NCBI RefSeq assembly: GCF_028009165.1
Contig: NW_026611614.1
Location: forward strand, 372,001 to 436,000
From: Akanthomyces muscarius
Taxonomy: Eukaryota; Ascomycota; Sordariomycetes; Hypocreales; Cordycipitaceae
Length of the DNA stretch: 64,000 nucleotides
Direction of reading: 5' to 3'
Shown: in pieces, positions 63,231 to 64,000 of the stretch
Position numbering within the stretch: the first letter of the stretch is position 1
Layout of the letters: each line of letters starts with the position of its first letter
Notes under the pieces: generated by a model
Told to the model about the DNA's origin: nothing
Database searches by the model: none
Seen by the model: only the letters and a program-made list of their open reading frames with translations
Program-made: the position numbers and the translations under genes

Positions 63231-64000
63231 CAAGGCTGGAAGTTGCGGATACTGGTACTAAAAAGTCTATAAGACTATATATTAGTGATATAATTAATAT
63301 GAATATTATAATTAGCTATAAGTAGTTATTTATACAATCCTTTTTACTATTTCTACAGTGAAAGGCGAAATTAGCGCCCCAGGTTTTTTTTTAGATATTT
63401 ATTTTAGGCGCAGCGGTTTTGTACGCTTCTTGCAGCACTGCCCCACCCTCCTTTACCGCTGGTCGATTGAGACGTCCTGTCAGGGTCGGCGGGCAGCGGG
63501 TAGGACGGGGAGCACACAGGCGCGTTGAATTAGATCTATTGCTACGGATAGGCACTCCTCAGGTAGGGCAGGCTCTATATACAAGACGTAGCTCGAAGAG
63601 CTACGATCAGAAATCTACAGAGGATTCAGCTAAATGCAGGGTCCAACGCGTGGACACGTGACTGGGGTGCAGGGTAGGTCCATGACTGGACCAGCTGTGA
63701 CACCTTCGACCTACGATAACGACTCATTGTTAAGGCCCCCGCCACAACGCGCAAGACGCGAATTCGACCTACGCAGAGCAACTCAACCTAAATTAACTTA
63801 ATTCTTAAAGATCGCGATTGATCGCTCAAAGGCGCCTTTTATTATACCAATATTCAACACACAACCCTCACAGGAGTAATACCTTGATATTGGAGCATGT
63901 GGAATATTTCTACGAGTCAGCGCACGGCTTTGCTTGGTGTTTGTGTTCCCAGAATCACACCAAGGAAAAAGATACTTAAAACTAGATCGAGTGCGTGACT
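63231..64000. other. Intergenic to window end
   Basis: Contains an 80-codon plus-strand ORF (63419-63661) without coding character. AT-rich 63260-63360 and a T-run at 63385-63393. No further element end seen. Confidence 0.45.

Overview
The window is from a filamentous ascomycete (Pezizomycotina). Genes are split by very short introns (about 37-134 nt) with GTATGT/GTAAGT-type donors and CTAAC-like branch points. The protein families are typically fungal: NACHT receptors with ankyrin or WD40 arrays, DUF6594, DUF4112 and a RING-like/patatin lipase. The transposons are a chromodomain Ty3/gypsy element and a Ty1/copia element whose stop codons look like repeat-induced point mutation (RIP). Gene models below were built by hand from splice signals and frame continuity; no database search was run.

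Layout. 1-204 is the open end of a minus-strand gene. 2400-17626 is a cluster of immunity or cell-death type genes: a 2,206-residue PNP_UDP-NACHT-ankyrin receptor (9275-2400, four exons), a DUF6594 membrane protein broken by one in-frame TGA (9787-10744), a subtilisin-like (S8) protease with a long helical N-terminal region (13627-11069), and a zinc-finger-like/ankyrin protein (14726-17626). 18478-33015 is a transposon graveyard: a copia pol relic, then a second RIP-damaged copia element that carries two later insertions. One is a solo gypsy LTR (23964-24370, 5-bp target duplication). The other is a 6,639-bp element (25591-32229) with 28-bp terminal inverted repeats and a TA duplication. Its only recognisable gene is a complete PNP_UDP-NACHT-WD40 receptor (26253-31264).

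34293-37775 holds a repeat-rich acidic protein with an in-frame TAG, a DUF4112 protein with a GC-AG intron, and a Ser/Thr-rich putatively secreted protein. 38054-45507 is a second, older element with the same terminal and subterminal sequences in inverted orientation; it carries an F-box-like/ankyrin gene. 46502-55611 holds a hypothetical protein, a weak ORF, a thaumatin-like protein, a divergent MADS-box protein, a 280-bp MITE and a RING-like/patatin phospholipase. 56537-63230 is a complete chromovirus with LTRs identical by eye.

How the parts may work together (inference): the two receptors share a PNP_UDP effector-type N terminus, a NACHT switch and repeat sensors of different kind. They lie near other domains used in fungal NLR-type systems (S8 protease, patatin, ankyrin). 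The strongest observation is that the PNP-NACHT-WD40 gene sits inside a TIR-bounded element that landed in the copia pol gene, and that a related element carries a different repeat-protein gene. This looks like a family of cargo elements that mobilise receptor or repeat-protein genes.
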